DNA from: Semisulcospira habei
Lineage: Eukaryota > Mollusca > Gastropoda > Semisulcospiridae
Length of the DNA: 64,000 bases
Reading direction: 5' to 3'
Assembly (NCBI GenBank): GCA_036245525.1
Contig: BTPG01000005.1
Location: 205,680,030 to 205,744,029 of the forward strand
Both the position numbers and the translations under genes were made by a program. Positions 42,531 to 53,225 of the stretch are shown here, piece by piece (within the stretch, counting starts at the first letter, position 1; the number at the start of each line of letters is the position of its first letter). The notes under the pieces are model-generated. The model worked only from the letters and a program-made list of their open reading frames with translations. It ran no database searches and had not been told where the DNA came from.

Positions 42531-42654
42531 GTACATAGCCATGATACTGCTTCCGGTCCAGCCCGGTCCTACGGCAGTCCTCTTCGACCCTGTCTCTTAG
42601 TTCCCACCGAACGCTTCGCCTTGCTCCCTGACTTCGGCGCATAATTTGCGTCAT
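42531..42654 (-). CDS. Candidate first coding exon, unrecognised basic protein
   Basis: From an ATG at 42,654 the minus strand encodes MTQIMRRSQGARRSVRWELR then DRVEEDCRRTGLDRKQYHGY, ending at TAC|GTGAGT, a strong donor, in phase 1. It is charged and non-repetitive, unlike neighbouring noise. No domain recognised. The next exon was not found; the GPCR remnant lies upstream of it on the same strand and is unrelated. Confidence 0.35.
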
Positions 42655-42784
42655 CGGAACTTAGAACGTGGCGTCATAATGACGGAATGGCCCCACGCGC
42701 GTGTTGGCGGCGAAAGCCTGAAACCTAAATCTTTGGAACTACAGGAACAGCGCAGGCTGTTACAGTATAACGCTAAATTAATGC

Positions 42785-43205
42785 ATAATCGTGACTGCAG
42801 GGGCTAATGTGAATCTATGCTTTTAGACGAAACCGGCCGTGGTAGGTTGAGCAACAATAAATCTGTAGCTTTTTCTCGCTTTTAGTCTTTTGGGGGACTA
42901 TTTGAAATAGTCCCCTAAAAGACTAAAAGCGACAAAAAGCTACAGATTTATTCACAAACCAGATAGGTGAGGCTAGCGCTGGCAGAATTGTACAACAAAA
43001 CAAGGGGAATTACTCAGCGCTGGACAGACGAACAGTTAGATCCCCTGGGGGCAGGGGATCTAACTGTTCGTCTGTCCAGCGCTGAGTAATTCCCCTTGGT
43101 TTGTTGTACAGATTTATTGTTGCTCAACCTATCACGCCGGTTTCGTCTAAAAGCATATATTCACATTAGCCCCTGCAGTCATATGGGCTCGTGAGAATAT
43201 GTGCT
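42785..43205. repeat. Nested palindrome: two perfect hairpins inside a larger inverted repeat
   Basis: Outer arms: GACTGCAGGGGCTAATGTGA and on to GAGCAACAATAAATCTG (42,793-42,866), inverted at 43,106-43,180. Inner hairpin 1 (42,857-42,951): AAATCTGTAGCTTTTTCTCG, CTTTTAGTCTTTTGGGGGAC and the near-exact inverse. Inner hairpin 2 (42,988-43,110): GTACAACAAAACAAGGGGAA, CTCAGCGCTGGACAGACGAA, CAGTTAGATCCCCTG and the inverse, with about 58 bp arms. A diverged relative of hairpin 2 is at 50,115-50,220. Confidence 0.9.
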
Positions 43206-43283
43206 GTATGTCAAATGATAAGTCTATTACCATATCATATATAGCAACAGACGTATGGGTATTGACGTAGGAGGCGACGTCCA

Positions 43284-43879
43284 TCATGTAGTAACGGCGA
43301 CTGGGTTAATCTCTAGAGTGAAAAACAGGACATATCGAAAGACTGCGAGGGGCAGAACATAGACGACGAACAATACTGAGTTATAGATTAGCATTCTGGT
43401 GAGTGCTGATTCATGAAGAGAGATTGTGCTCTTGGACATTTGTGCTCTTCGACAAGCAGCTTGCCGTAGTCTGATGTCTGTGGTGATTGTTGTCGCTGTT
43501 ACTGTCAACAGACAGGCGCCTGGGATGGCAAAGCCAAAGACAACAGAGTCCAGATTGTCGACAAACTGCTGGTTTTGTAAGTAGAACTCGCTGGCACCCA
43601 CGGTGTTGGAGATGGCATTCGTGAGAAGATCGTACACACAGATACCACGGTACTTTGTGGCCACTCCAGAACAAAGCCCTAGGATGACGACACAGGCCGT
43701 ACTGATGATGCCGGCCATGGTGCGCGTGCTAAGCACGGTCTGGGAGTGGAGAGGACTCAGGATACAGAAACATCTCTCGCTGGCAATAATTGCCGACATC
43801 ACCTGTGCCACCCACGTCAGTAAAGCCAACAAACCCAATCATGTTGTATTTAGCCGTGAAGAAAACCATTGGACCAAAT
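43284..43879 (-). pseudogene. Class A GPCR, exon spanning TM3 to TM6, frameshifted
   Basis: The acceptor TTTTTCTCTCTCTCTTTCAG opens FGPMVFFTAKYNMIG. A frameshift near 43,838 then leads to LLALLTWVAQVMSAIIASER, where the D/E-R-Y position reads E-R-C. It continues with PLHSQTVLSTRTMAGII (TM4), LDSVVFGFAIPGACLLTV (TM5), a basic third loop (RLRQAACRRAQMSK) and NSVLFVVYVLPLAVFRYVLF (TM6), then a stop. The organisation and the ERC..SPL.S pattern resemble the large orphan or chemosensory receptor families of gastropods. TM7 is missing: the nested palindrome lies just downstream. The single frameshift could be decay or a sequencing error. Confidence 0.72.
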
Positions 43880-44299
43880 CTGAAAGAGAGAGAGAAAAAA
43901 AAACAAAAAAACAACAACTCGACTGTGATACGTAAAACACTCGCAGCTAATGTAGAAAAGAATATGCCGCTTTCAACAGTGAAATCTGACTGAGGCAGTT
44001 CTTCTGCTAACGAGAGATATGTGCTTAACCAGGACGACACAACATGACAACGAAACCTTGCAACTTTGGATTAAGGGGTGTGTCATCTTTCGCGGTCTCC
44101 AGCGTAAAGAATATTATTTGGAAGTAAATGAAACTAACAACAGCGTAACGACAGTTGAATGAGCTGTTCAGTGGTATTAGTCGATTTTTCAAATATCGAG
44201 GCGATTGCAAAATGTCGACTAGAGGAAAAGTGTATACTCTTGTTTAGAACAGTAGTGTATCCTGTTTCAACTAAAACACGCAGCTGTGCGCACGAATAG

Positions 44300-44381
44300 T
44301 TAACACATTCAAGACGGGCCGCAATCCGGATACGCGGCTTTATGCCGCGTATCCGGATGCGACCCGTCTTGAATGAGTTAG
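44300..44381. mobile_element. Short TTAA palindrome (family 5, 82 bp)
   Basis: TTAACACATTCAAGACGGGC and CCCGTCTTGAATGAGTTAG are the ends. Inner arms ATCCGGATACGCGGC and GCCGCGTATCCGGAT pair around TTTAT. The whole element is essentially one hairpin. Confidence 0.85.
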
Positions 44382-44479
44382 TATACACTCCACTACCCTT
44401 GTACGTGATTGTAGTTGTAAAATCGTACCAACTGCCCTAGGGACATGAATACAACGTGGCGTCAGCAATAGGCCTCGAT

Positions 44480-44545
44480 CATTATGAGCCCCGACACTCG
44501 CGGCGGTTAATGAGGATGAATGTGTTTTGCATTTGGATCAGGTTT
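44480..44545. repeat. Family 2 hairpin, decayed
   Basis: ATTATGAGCCCCGACACTCG and CGGCGGTTAATGAGGATGAA are partly paired. The flank GTTTTGCATTTGGATCAGG is shared with 1,334-1,355. Confidence 0.55.
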
Positions 44546-44667
44546 ACCTTTTCTCGGCAGTGAACGGTTGCGTCCTTGCCTTTCTCCCGGCGTGATACAT
44601 TGCATGTGAATATGCCCCCCATTGAAAAAAAAGCATGCTTCAGATCAGGTACAGCTCGTCAGCCAAG

Positions 44668-44980
44668 AGTCCGAAATAGCTCAGGCGGTTAAGCGTCGGA
44701 GCAAGAGAGTGAAGGGAATCGCCGGGTCGTGGGTTTGAGTCTCCGTCCCGGCCCCGGTAGCTGGACTCACAATCCAGGGGAAAAAGACGGGCTTGTTCAA
44801 TTTCATGTCCGTTGAAAGGTCCTGGTAAATCAAAGTGGCACAGTTGCAGTGCGCCTGAATTGATCAGTGTTTAGGTCGTACTCCATTGGCAATAGATTTT
44901 CCTGTCCCCATAACCCGCCCGTTAGGGCCGTTCATTATCACTTCGGTGCCGTGGACGTTAAACCCCGAAATAACCAACCA
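44668..44980 (+). mobile_element. tRNA-derived SINE
   Basis: A box ATAGCTCAGGCGGTTAAGCG (44,676 on) and B box GGGTTTGAGTCTCC (44,731-44,744). The tail contains CACTTCGGTGCCGTGGACGT then TAAACCCCGAAATAACCAAC, an ending common among molluscan SINEs. Not a functional tRNA: the head runs on into unrelated body sequence. Confidence 0.72.
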
Positions 44981-44999
44981 TCGTCAGCCAACGACAGTG

Positions 45000-45300
45000 T
45001 TAACGGTCAAAGGTTGATTCTCTCCCGCAGACCCTGTTCGGTTGTCAAACACCAGCATGTCCATCACGTTTGTCTGTCCGCCAACCAAGAACATGGGCAA
45101 GAACCACGCGTTCACCCGTCAAAACAAAAGCTGTTCGATCTTCGCACTGATGTGGCTGTCTGGGCTGTCCCAAGGTCTGAACTCCCAGTTCTCAGAGTTG
45201 ATTGCCATACAGCCGTCAGAAGCAGTGCCGACGGAAGAGTTTGGCGATGTAGCTTATGTCATATTACTGTCATGCGTAATGTTACCATCATCCAGTAGAT
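45000..45300 (-). pseudogene. GPCR N-terminal exon remnant (TM1 region), tentative
   Basis: The minus strand reads NAWFLPMFLVGGQTNVMDML then VFDNRTGSAGENQ. This resembles the N-x-x-x-M-x-V-F end of TM1 and the first loop in gastropod orphan receptors. N-glycosylation-like NITH and NSS lie upstream. There are in-frame stops (LF-stop-RVNAW; NMT-stop-ATSP), so it is decayed. It lies 1.1 kb upstream of the TM3-TM6 exon on the same strand and may be the same pseudogene. Confidence 0.4.
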
Positions 45301-45329
45301 CGGCTCAGTAGGGTTTAGTCTCCTTGCAG

Positions 45330-45535
45330 AAGTTAAAAATTCAGACCAAAAAGGTGACTACCAACCGTGTAAAATGAAAACAAGATCAACAACAACATCA
45401 TCAACAACAACAAAAAAACCCGCTTGTGGTGTCTTTGTCCTTTCTAAGCGTGTTTCTTCCCAGTAAGCACTGAAAGGTCCTCGGGCCCACTGCGGCTGTC
45501 GTGGGCCCCAAAACGTTTTGCTACCGGATTTTTTT
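45330..45535. repeat. Foldback family 14 fragment and decayed GC-rich hairpin (family 8)
   Basis: 45,340-45,465 carries GGTGACTACC, GTGTAAAATG and TCTTTGTCCTTTCTAAGCGT of family 14. 45,470-45,535 carries GGTCCTCGGGCCCACTGCGG and ACGTTTTGCTACCGG of family 8. Confidence 0.55.
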
Positions 45536-45792
45536 CGTGGGGAATTTATTTGCTGAAGTTTGTCATGATGAGATCTCCAAACACCTCAAAAAGGGACATT
45601 TGTATAGCAGTTTTTTTTTTAAGTGGGTCGGGGGGTGCGGGGCAGGGGCGGAAGCCATATAATACCCCCCCCCCCACCCCACCCCTTCCCCATCGATCAG
45701 CCCCTGACGGATGAAGTCTGTGGTGAAAAGCTTGTACACTAGCTGGAGTTTTCTTTGAAAGTATAAGAAAACTTAGTTTATGTGTGTACACG

Positions 45793-45879
45793 CTTTAATT
45801 CATTCCAGATGTAAAGAATTCGGATACGCGGCTACACTAGAGCCGCTTATCCGTACGCCGTACGTCTGGAATGAGTTAA
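45793..45879. mobile_element. Short TTAA palindrome (family 5, 87 bp)
   Basis: TTAATTCATTCCAGA and TCTGGAATGAGTTAA ends with TTAA on both sides; inner CGGATACGCGGC and GCCGCTTATCCG. Related to 44,300-44,381. Confidence 0.82.
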
Positions 45880-46069
45880 TGTATGGGTCTTTGTCTACCG
45901 TACTGAAACTACGATCGACTTTGAAGGCTGGTCGGAGCGCGTTCAATAGCATGGAAATGATGTTATGGGCGGGTGGGCCTCAAATTCTGGCAAATAAGTA
46001 ACAAGACAAAAATGACGTCACGTCTAGCTACTCTAACCTTGTTGCTGAACGCTCTTCTGGCGCGAAGCG

Positions 46070-46213
<144 letters not shown>

Positions 46214-46519
46214 GACAATGACAATGATCCTTTATTTGACAACGGTAATTGTTTTGGTAGTAACAACCATTTTTCGAACTTGCCGTTGCTAATCTACTGA
46301 TTACAGAGTTACTATCGCACTAATTGTATTCTACTACTGAAAAGGGGAAAAAATACATGACACAGCACAAGCCAAGAATGAAGAAGAAGAAAGGGGGAAG
46401 TGACATAGGAATTACCAACTTTACTGGTCGGGCATAATGACATGTTGTGAGGTTTAATTAAAATAATATAATAAGAATACACACAACCTAATACGCATAC
46501 ATAACGCATGCACATTTGA

Positions 46520-47111
<592 letters not shown>

Positions 47112-47314
47112 AGAGCCCGCGTTTGAAGACTGACAAGTTTGAAATTTTAGGATATTGTCCCTAAAAGAATTATCTCGAGATCTGTTTTTCGATGTTTTGA
47201 TTAAGATGCTCATTGGCGAGGAAATGGCCGTTTCACAAAAACCGGTTGATCCACACTGGAGTCTGTAATTTTTTTTATTTTTACTAGATATTTTGCATAT
47301 AGCTAGAATGAGTT

Positions 47315-47460
47315 CGTTAATAATAATAATTACGGTATTTATAATGCGCTTATCTTATTATAATTATAACTCTAAGCGCGCACTCACAACTCGCACACGC
47401 ATGCGCACGCTTTAGACAATGACTCACGTAACACAGATAGTGAAAAAACATTACGACGTT
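47315..47460 (-). mobile_element. LINE family C 3' tail, solo
   Basis: AATAATAATAATTACGGTAT then TTATAATGCGCTTATCTTAT, CACTCACAACTCGC and TAGACAATGACTCACG match 53,500-53,650, the 3' end of the LINE at 53,500-54,430. Only the tail is present. Confidence 0.75.
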
Positions 47461-47879
47461 AACCAGCATTGTACCTCAAGAACGTTTTGAGTGGTAACTA
47501 ATTTTAAAAATATATATTTTCACGTTTTGGGGATTAATGTCACGAATTATATTGGTTAATCGTAAAACAATTGAATCTTTTTTCACGAAAAGATTCCCCA
47601 ATCTTCTCATTAATAATCGCGTGATTTTTAGAATGCGGTATTTACATAAGCCTACAGTTTGTCTCAGCAAGAAAATCAGCAAGAAAATTCCAAAGTTTAT
47701 CCTCTGATACGTCAAATGTTAGTAATGCGATGAGTGACGTATAACATCGAGTCGTCACTATGAACACGGGGTCGTGACGTGAAGATTGAAGTGACGTCAT
47801 CTCGCTGCTCGTGCTATTATTATTTTTCAGAATAGCTATGCTACGCCATCCCACAGAGCTTAAGAATGGAGATAATCAC

Positions 47880-48090
47880 CATGTGTCCGTCTGTATTTAT
47901 GTGTGCCAGTGTGTGTGTGTGTGGATCAGAGGGTGGGTTAGAGTAGAAGGAGATGGATTCCTGTCAGTCGCTACACAAGCCCACTCAGAGCGTACGAAGC
48001 GGGAAGCGCAGTGTGTCCGTCTTTATTTGTGTGCCCCGACGTGTGTGTTGATCAGAGGTTGGCTTAGAGAGGAGGGAAATGGATCAGCAA
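47880..48090 (+). repeat. 131-bp tandem duplication
   Basis: GTGTGTCCGTCTGTATTTAT, GTGTGTGTGGATCAGAGGGT and AGAAGGAGATGGAT recur 131 bp later as GTGTGTCCGTCTTTATTTGT, GTTGATCAGAGGTT and AGGAGGGAAATGGAT. A 96-codon plus frame runs through both but has no motif. Confidence 0.75.
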
Positions 48091-48239
48091 TAAAAGTCTA
48101 AAAATATGAACAACTTATCTTGTTAATATTTCTTATTCCTAATTCATCCAAACATACATAGACATGAAACAAATCTTCCTACGCTATTTATTGTTGTTGT
48201 ATTTCTCAATTCGTTGTGGGGTTTTTTATTCTCTCTCTT

Positions 48240-48240
48240 C

Positions 48241-48296
<56 letters not shown>
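48240..48296. repeat. Poly-C then (CT)n microsatellite
   Basis: C10 then CT repeat. Confidence 0.97.
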
Positions 48297-48298
<2 letters not shown>

Positions 48299-48565
48299 CG
48301 TTTCAAAAACGGACACGAAACAAATGCTTTTACTCACGCTATTTTATTTGTTCCTTTGTTACTCTCACTACTAATTTCGGCCTCCACAAACTGTAACTGA
48401 CGACAAACGTTTCTACTTCAATTACTGTGAATCCTGCGGGACCTGACCCTTATACACTGACCGATTTTTTCTACATGATCATTAAATTTTCACATGCTTG
48501 GTGTAGCGGTTTAGCGGATAATTGTCCAAGCGAAGTTTATTCGTTCTGAAACATTATTCGAGATA

Positions 48566-48780
48566 TTAACCACATTCACTGCCAGTGATGGCAAAGTTCG
48601 TTTATGAAGTCTGTGTGAATTCGAATGTCAAAGACCTCAAATCGTCCAAGGAGCATGGATACAAATTGGTGTCCCAAGAGTCGTGGATCTTCATGAGCCC
48701 CCGGAACTTCGTGGGGTCATGAAGATCTTTGTCTCTTGCAGTTGCGTGGTGTTTAGTTTTTTCTCGGGCTAACCATTCAG
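48566..48780. mobile_element. TTAA MITE, family 2, right end lost
   Basis: The TTAACCACATTCACTGCCAG then TGATGGCAAAG start matches 53,226 (TTAATCCCTTCGCTGCCAG). Hairpin at 48,675-48,740: CAAGAG, GATCTTCATGA and GCCCCC, with TCATGAAGATC and CTCTTG. The stem substitutions (TT/AA in place of the family CC/GG) are matched on both arms. Confidence 0.75.
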
Positions 48781-48823
48781 CTGCCTCATTGGTTGCCCGG
48801 GGAAATTCGCTAGCGTCCCAATG

Positions 48824-48930
48824 CGCAAAAGGCCGTCGGGCCGACATCGGCCGACGTTGGCCCGCGCACGGGCGTGCGCGGGCCAACGGCGGCCGATGTC
48901 GGCCCGATGGTTTTGCGCACTAGGGCTGGA
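48824..48930. repeat. GC-rich palindrome (family 7), near perfect
   Basis: AATGCGCAAAAGGCCGTCGG, GCCGACATCGGCCG and GTTGGCCCGCGCACG, with the inverse CGTGCGCGGGCCAACGGCGG, CCGATGTCGGCCCGA and TTTTGCGCA. Arms of about 48 bp and almost no loop. Open frames here arise from the palindrome. Confidence 0.88.
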
Positions 48931-49019
48931 GCAGAGCGCGTGTTGTCTCTCCGTATCTGACAAACGAGTCGCGAGCGGTATGATTCTATTTTCCAGCCCA
49001 ACCAATCCAAGCATCGATC

Positions 49020-49205
49020 GTGGAGGCAGCGGTTGTAGCTGCAGCGGTCACGGGTGCAGCGGTCGTAGCTGCAGCGGTCACGGGGGCAGCGGTCGTAGCT
49101 GCAGCGGTCACGGGGGGAGCGGTCGTAGCTGCAGCGGTCATGGGCGCAGCTGTAGTAAACGCAGCGGTCGTAGGGGCAGTTGTAGTCGGACTTTGTGTGG
49201 GTGTA
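49020..49205. repeat. 30-bp minisatellite, open in several frames
   Basis: Units GCAGCGGTCACGGGGGCAGC then GGTCGTAGCT. Plus-strand frames give AAVVAAAVTG or GCSCSGHG repeats; minus gives RDRCSYDRC repeats. No start, signal or splice context distinguishes one. Probably non-coding. Confidence 0.85.
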
Positions 49206-49254
49206 GTTGGAAAGTCTGTGTATATATATCACACGGATTAACCTAACTGTCGAG

Positions 49255-49575
49255 TAGTACACAATCCGCTTAAAAAAAGGTGACTGCCAAACGTGTAAAA
49301 TGCAGGGAAAAAAAACAAACGGAGAAAGAAACACGCTTAAAAAGACAGTTATCGGCGTTCGAGAAGAAGAAGAAGAAAAGACAGTTACAACACAAACAAG
49401 TATACGTATCTTGTCAGTAAAGAAGGAAGGAATGTGGCACTTTCTTTCTTCGATGACACGATATCTAGGGACAGAATTATATAGACAAACAAGCAAATAT
49501 AATACCCGAAATATTAATAAATTTTGTTGAAACTGTCTTTTCTAAGCGTCTTTCTTTCTCTGTTTGGGTCTTTTC
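49255..49575. repeat. Foldback element (family 14)
   Basis: AAAGAAACACGCTTAAAAAG then ACAGTTA is inverted at 49,530-49,560 (GAAACTGTCTTTTCTAAGCG then TCTTTC). The leader GGTGACTGCCAAACGTGTAA is shared with 2,690 and 45,345. Confidence 0.65.
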
Positions 49576-49866
49576 TAACTAAAAGCAGTCGACAAAACAA
49601 GTCATGGCAAGACGCAAGGACGCACGCGACAGACCAAACAAAACCAGATTCAATGCAAGGCAAGGTCAAGATTCAAGACAATATAGATAGTAGACAACAC
49701 AAAACAACAGCAACAAGCACGCAATGGACGATTAAAGACTAGATAGGATGCAAGACTACAAGGTTCAGCACCCACTAAATACACACGATGATACACGACT
49801 GAAGACATGCCAAGACACCGACAAGGACGCAAGACAAAATAAAATAGGAAAATACAAGATAAGATT

Positions 49867-49975
49867 TTAACCTAATGCGCTAAGGGCATCGTGCCGACGT
49901 TCCCCCGCGCATGCCAGTGCGCAGGCCAACGGCGGCCGACGTCGGCACGATGACCTTTTGCGCATTGGGAAGACA
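49867..49975. mobile_element. TTAA GC-rich palindrome (family 7)
   Basis: TTAA (49,867-49,870) then CCTAATGCGCTAAGGGCATC and CCCCGCGCATGCC; right arm GGCCGACGTCGGCACGATGA then CCTTTTGCGCATTGGG. Arms are less matched than in 48,824-48,930. Confidence 0.72.
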
Positions 49976-50114
49976 AGAAAAACAAAAGACAGAAGATGGT
50001 GAATGCATGCAGGAAACACATTATAGAACTTCGTCAGTTCTGTCAAAATGTTTGAGTATCATATGAGTATATCTCTCTAAAGCGTACCCTTCTCATAATT
50101 ATTTAGCAGACACA

Positions 50115-50220
50115 CCAGCGCTGAAGAGACAAAGAGTTAGGTCCCTTGTAGGTGATTTAACTCTTTGTCTGTCCAGCGGTACAACGCGGAGTAACAGCCC
50201 TTGGCATGTACAATACACTA
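50115..50220. repeat. Palindrome related to inner hairpin 2 of 42,988-43,110
   Basis: CCAGCGCTGAAGAGACAAAG then AGTTAGGTCCC and GATTTAACTCTTTGTCTGTC then CAGCGG, with GAGTAACAGCCCTTGGCATG. A decayed relative with shortened arms. Confidence 0.65.
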
Positions 50221-50410
50221 CTCTGAGAGGGAAAAAGCACAGTGATTGAATTTTTGTTCCGACTAACCACTTTACAGAGAAACCATGTGTAATCGCTTGT
50301 CATTCTGTATGAGAACTAAATCTTTTATATAAAAGAAGAAGGAAAAACCCTTTGTATTGTGATTTTTATTTAAAAAGAAAAAGTACCTGACGATAGATCT
50401 TTATATTTAC

Positions 50411-50467
50411 AATACAATACAATACAACACAATACAATACAATACAATACAATACAATACAATACAA
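50411..50467. repeat. (AATAC)n microsatellite
   Basis: Same motif as the family A LINE tail at 19,089, but no LINE sequence adjoins it, so it may be a solo tail or an independent repeat. Confidence 0.9.
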
Positions 50468-50584
50468 TTAGTTGTATTACGAGTTAGGTTTTGCCCGTGG
50501 ATTTTGTCGCCTCGAGGGTCCGGTCAGGGTGGTCACTGTCGGATGTAAGAGTCGAGGGCTTTAGTCGATCTTAGTCCCAGGCTC

Positions 50585-50806
50585 TTAAGCCACATCACAC
50601 TGAGGCTAAAAGCTTCAAATTTGTACACTGCCATATGCAAGCTACAATATAGTACTGACAGATAAGGATATAGACCAGTGGCTTTAGTTCAAGGGTGGTG
50701 CCAGAAAAGTTTGGCGCCTAGAGGCGTTTAGCTACCTGGTACTACCCTTGAACTATTTTAGTCCAACTTATTTCACACACTGGTGCATTCGAATGATAAG
50801 GGTTAA
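50585..50806. mobile_element. TTAA palindromic MITE, family 1 (222 bp)
   Basis: TTAA at 50,585-50,588 and 50,803-50,806. Left end GCCACATCACACTGAGGC; right end CGAATGATAAGGG. The inner hairpin AGTTCAAGGGTGGTGCCAGA and the inverse is more diverged than in the two sister copies. Confidence 0.87.
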
Positions 50807-50809
50807 CTC

Positions 50810-51440
50810 CGACATTGACCCCCTTGATCAGCTCCGAGACGCGACAAGAACCACTGGCAAAGCCTATCTCGTAATACAACTATTTTGTCTTCAACTGAAA
50901 AAGTATAACCGTGAAGTATATCCTTGAAAGGACCCCAAGCTTTACGTGTGACGTAGACGTCAGTGACACTAACCGATTATCAGTCAACGCCTCGCGCGAA
51001 CTGCAATTGACTGGAATTTCTCTCTCAGGTATTTTTTGTTAATTTAATATATGTTCAATCATTCTTTTGTATGAAATTGGTAATATAGGCCGAACACAAC
51101 GCGTGCATATAATCATTTTGTTGCGTAAGCCCTTCAATTTTTTTTTTAAATATGCAGCTTTTTGTTTCTTAGCCGTTTCGAATACGATCAATACGTGATA
51201 CAGTCTTTGCTTCAGTTGATTTTTTTCCTATCGTTGATATTATCTAACTTATCCAATTATTCAGTTGTTTATTGTATGAAACTGGTACCAACGATATCAC
51301 AGACACCTACATATAGTTCATTTTTTTGTGTAGCTCCTAAATTGTTTATTGATTGGCAACTTTTTGTTAAGAGGTTTGACTGAATGAAGATTAGGGTATG
51401 TTTGTACTGAGAAATGTCATTTGGGAGAGAACGCTTTGCT
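50810..51440. other. No gene seen
   Basis: T-rich sequence (about 51,030-51,370) with a 73-codon hydrophobic plus frame lacking support. Confidence 0.45.
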
Positions 51441-51444
51441 CATC

Positions 51445-51520
51445 GTAACATGTAATAAGGGAGTCTACTTATCACATGCTACCTTGGTAACATGTGACAA
51501 GGGGACTCCCGTTGCCCGTT
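51445..51520. repeat. Foldback
   Basis: AAGGGAGTCTACTTATCACA then TGCTACC pairs with GGTAACATGTGACAAGGGGA then CTCCC. Confidence 0.65.
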
Positions 51521-51942
51521 GAGAACGAGCGACCAGGTAAAAAAAAAAAAAGTCAAATAGAGTCAGGTTAACGTGAAAAAGCGTAATGAGACCGAAAGAA
51601 GACAAAATACTTTGTTTTTATCCCTACGTCACACGACCCTACTTTAGCGCAAACCGTACCATGTGACCGGGTTACAATAACCCTTGTAGCGACAAATGGC
51701 CGACTTTTTTTTAGACCTCTATCTGACGCGTCTTGGATGCCAGTTTGTTCGAAACAACAGGCACACTACTGGAGACGGCAACGTCATGAAAGATTTTAAA
51801 TTGCGTCATAACTCTATTATGTATAAATGTATATTCCGTTGTCGTCAGTCATGTCTGGCGTGATCCAGGTCTGAAGATTTCTTCTTGATTTCTTTTACGA
51901 AAACATTGGAGAAATGAAAATAAATACGTTATTTTTTAGCAG

Positions 51943-52085
51943 GGGCTTGCTGCACGGACCCTTGTAGGCCTTCGGGAGGTCAAAGGAACCATTGTGCCCC
52001 TCAGGCCTTCGGCCTTCGGGGTACAATGGTTCCTTTGACCTCCCTCCGGCCTACAAAAGCCCGTGTAGCGACCCCCGGCGACCAA
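51943..52085. repeat. Long near-perfect palindrome (family 9)
   Basis: GGGGCTTGCTGCACGG, CTTGTAGGCC, GGAGGTCAAAGGAACCATTG and TGCCCC pair with GGGGTACAATGGTTCCTTTG, ACCTCC, GGCCTACAAAAGCCCGTGTA and GCGACCCCC. About 60 bp arms around GGCCTTCGGCCTTC. Confidence 0.88.
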
Positions 52086-52100
52086 TAACTTATATTATTA

Positions 52101-52270
52101 ACCCTTTAAATGCCGGGGCAAGGTGAACACTAGGTCGCGCGGGCTCATGATGATTTCCTCAATAAGCAACGGTCCTCGGGCCCACGACGGCCGCAGTGGG
52201 CCCGCGCACGGCCGTGCGCGGGCCCACTGCGGCCGTCGTGGGCCCGAAGATGTTTTGCTGCTGGGGTATG
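52101..52270. repeat. TTAA-started GC-rich palindrome (family 8)
   Basis: TTAACCCTTTAAATGCCGGG lies upstream. The hairpin GCAACGGTCCTCGGGCCCAC, GACGGCCGCAGTGGGCCCGC and GCACGG pairs with its exact inverse to TTTTGCTGCTGGGG. Arms of about 45 bp with no loop. Confidence 0.86.
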
Positions 52271-52429
52271 TCTCTTGTCAGTACTATGTGCTTATGTATA
52301 GGCTCATAACAAAAAGCCAAGGAAAGCTTTGGAAAATGTGTACTACTGAGACAGAGACCAGTATTCTGTAATGTTCTTTCATGGCGTATTTCCCTATAAC
52401 GGATTAAGCTGGATTATCGCTTAGAACCA

Positions 52430-52478
52430 ACGTGACTAATATTGGGGTTACAGCGCTATATAAATGTTATTGTAATTA

Positions 52479-52548
<70 letters not shown>

Positions 52549-52679
52549 ATTATCTGCTTTCAAATCTTTGCTCATGACCTAACTTTTTTCTTATGCGTTT
52601 AGTTAAGACATACATTAACCTTTTCTTTAAACGGATTTTTAGTGCTTTACGAGTCCTTGGCAGTACCTGTTCTTGTCAC

Positions 52680-52742
<63 letters not shown>

Positions 52743-52743
52743 T

Positions 52744-52823
<80 letters not shown>

Positions 52824-52963
52824 AGCTTTAGATATGAGTCACTTTAGTTGTAACTTTTATTGTAGCTTTTACTTTCTTGTACCTTTTTTCTGTAAGTTTT
52901 GGTCTTGTAAAGCGCTTAGAGCATCATTAATTTGGCGGTTAAGCGCTTTATAAATGTACATTA

Positions 52964-53013
<50 letters not shown>

Positions 53014-53045
53014 ATTAGTATTATTATTATTATTAGTATTATTAT
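52430..53045. repeat. Two LINE-type 3' tails and long (ATT)n and (GT)n arrays
   Basis: 52,443-52,545 ends TACAGCGCTATATAAATGTT with ATT repeats. GT repeat fills 52,681-52,820. A second tail, CTTGTAAAGCGCTTAGAGCA and GCGCTTTATAAATGTACATT then ATT repeats, is at 52,900-53,045. Both resemble L2/CR1-like 3' untranslated ends. Confidence 0.8.
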
Positions 53046-53225
53046 CTTACAAATACATCCGGCTAATCTGTCAAAAATATATATTACTGATTTTACTCCA
53101 GCGCCATATGCTGCCTTATTTTGCCTAATCTTTCAAGCTACCAATGAGTCGTTCCTGGGGCGCACTTTGAATAATTTCTGCCTTCTCAGTGTACCCAGGC
53201 TACTTGAGACGACTGTAAAATTGGC

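Noticed and set aside
44867..45311. Plus-strand frames of 89-143 codons
   Set aside because: They are antisense to the GPCR TM1-like remnant and to the SINE tail and have no motif of their own.
48810..49496. 228-codon minus frame and 141-codon plus frame
   Set aside because: Both run through the 30-bp minisatellite and the GC-rich palindrome, which keep all frames open.
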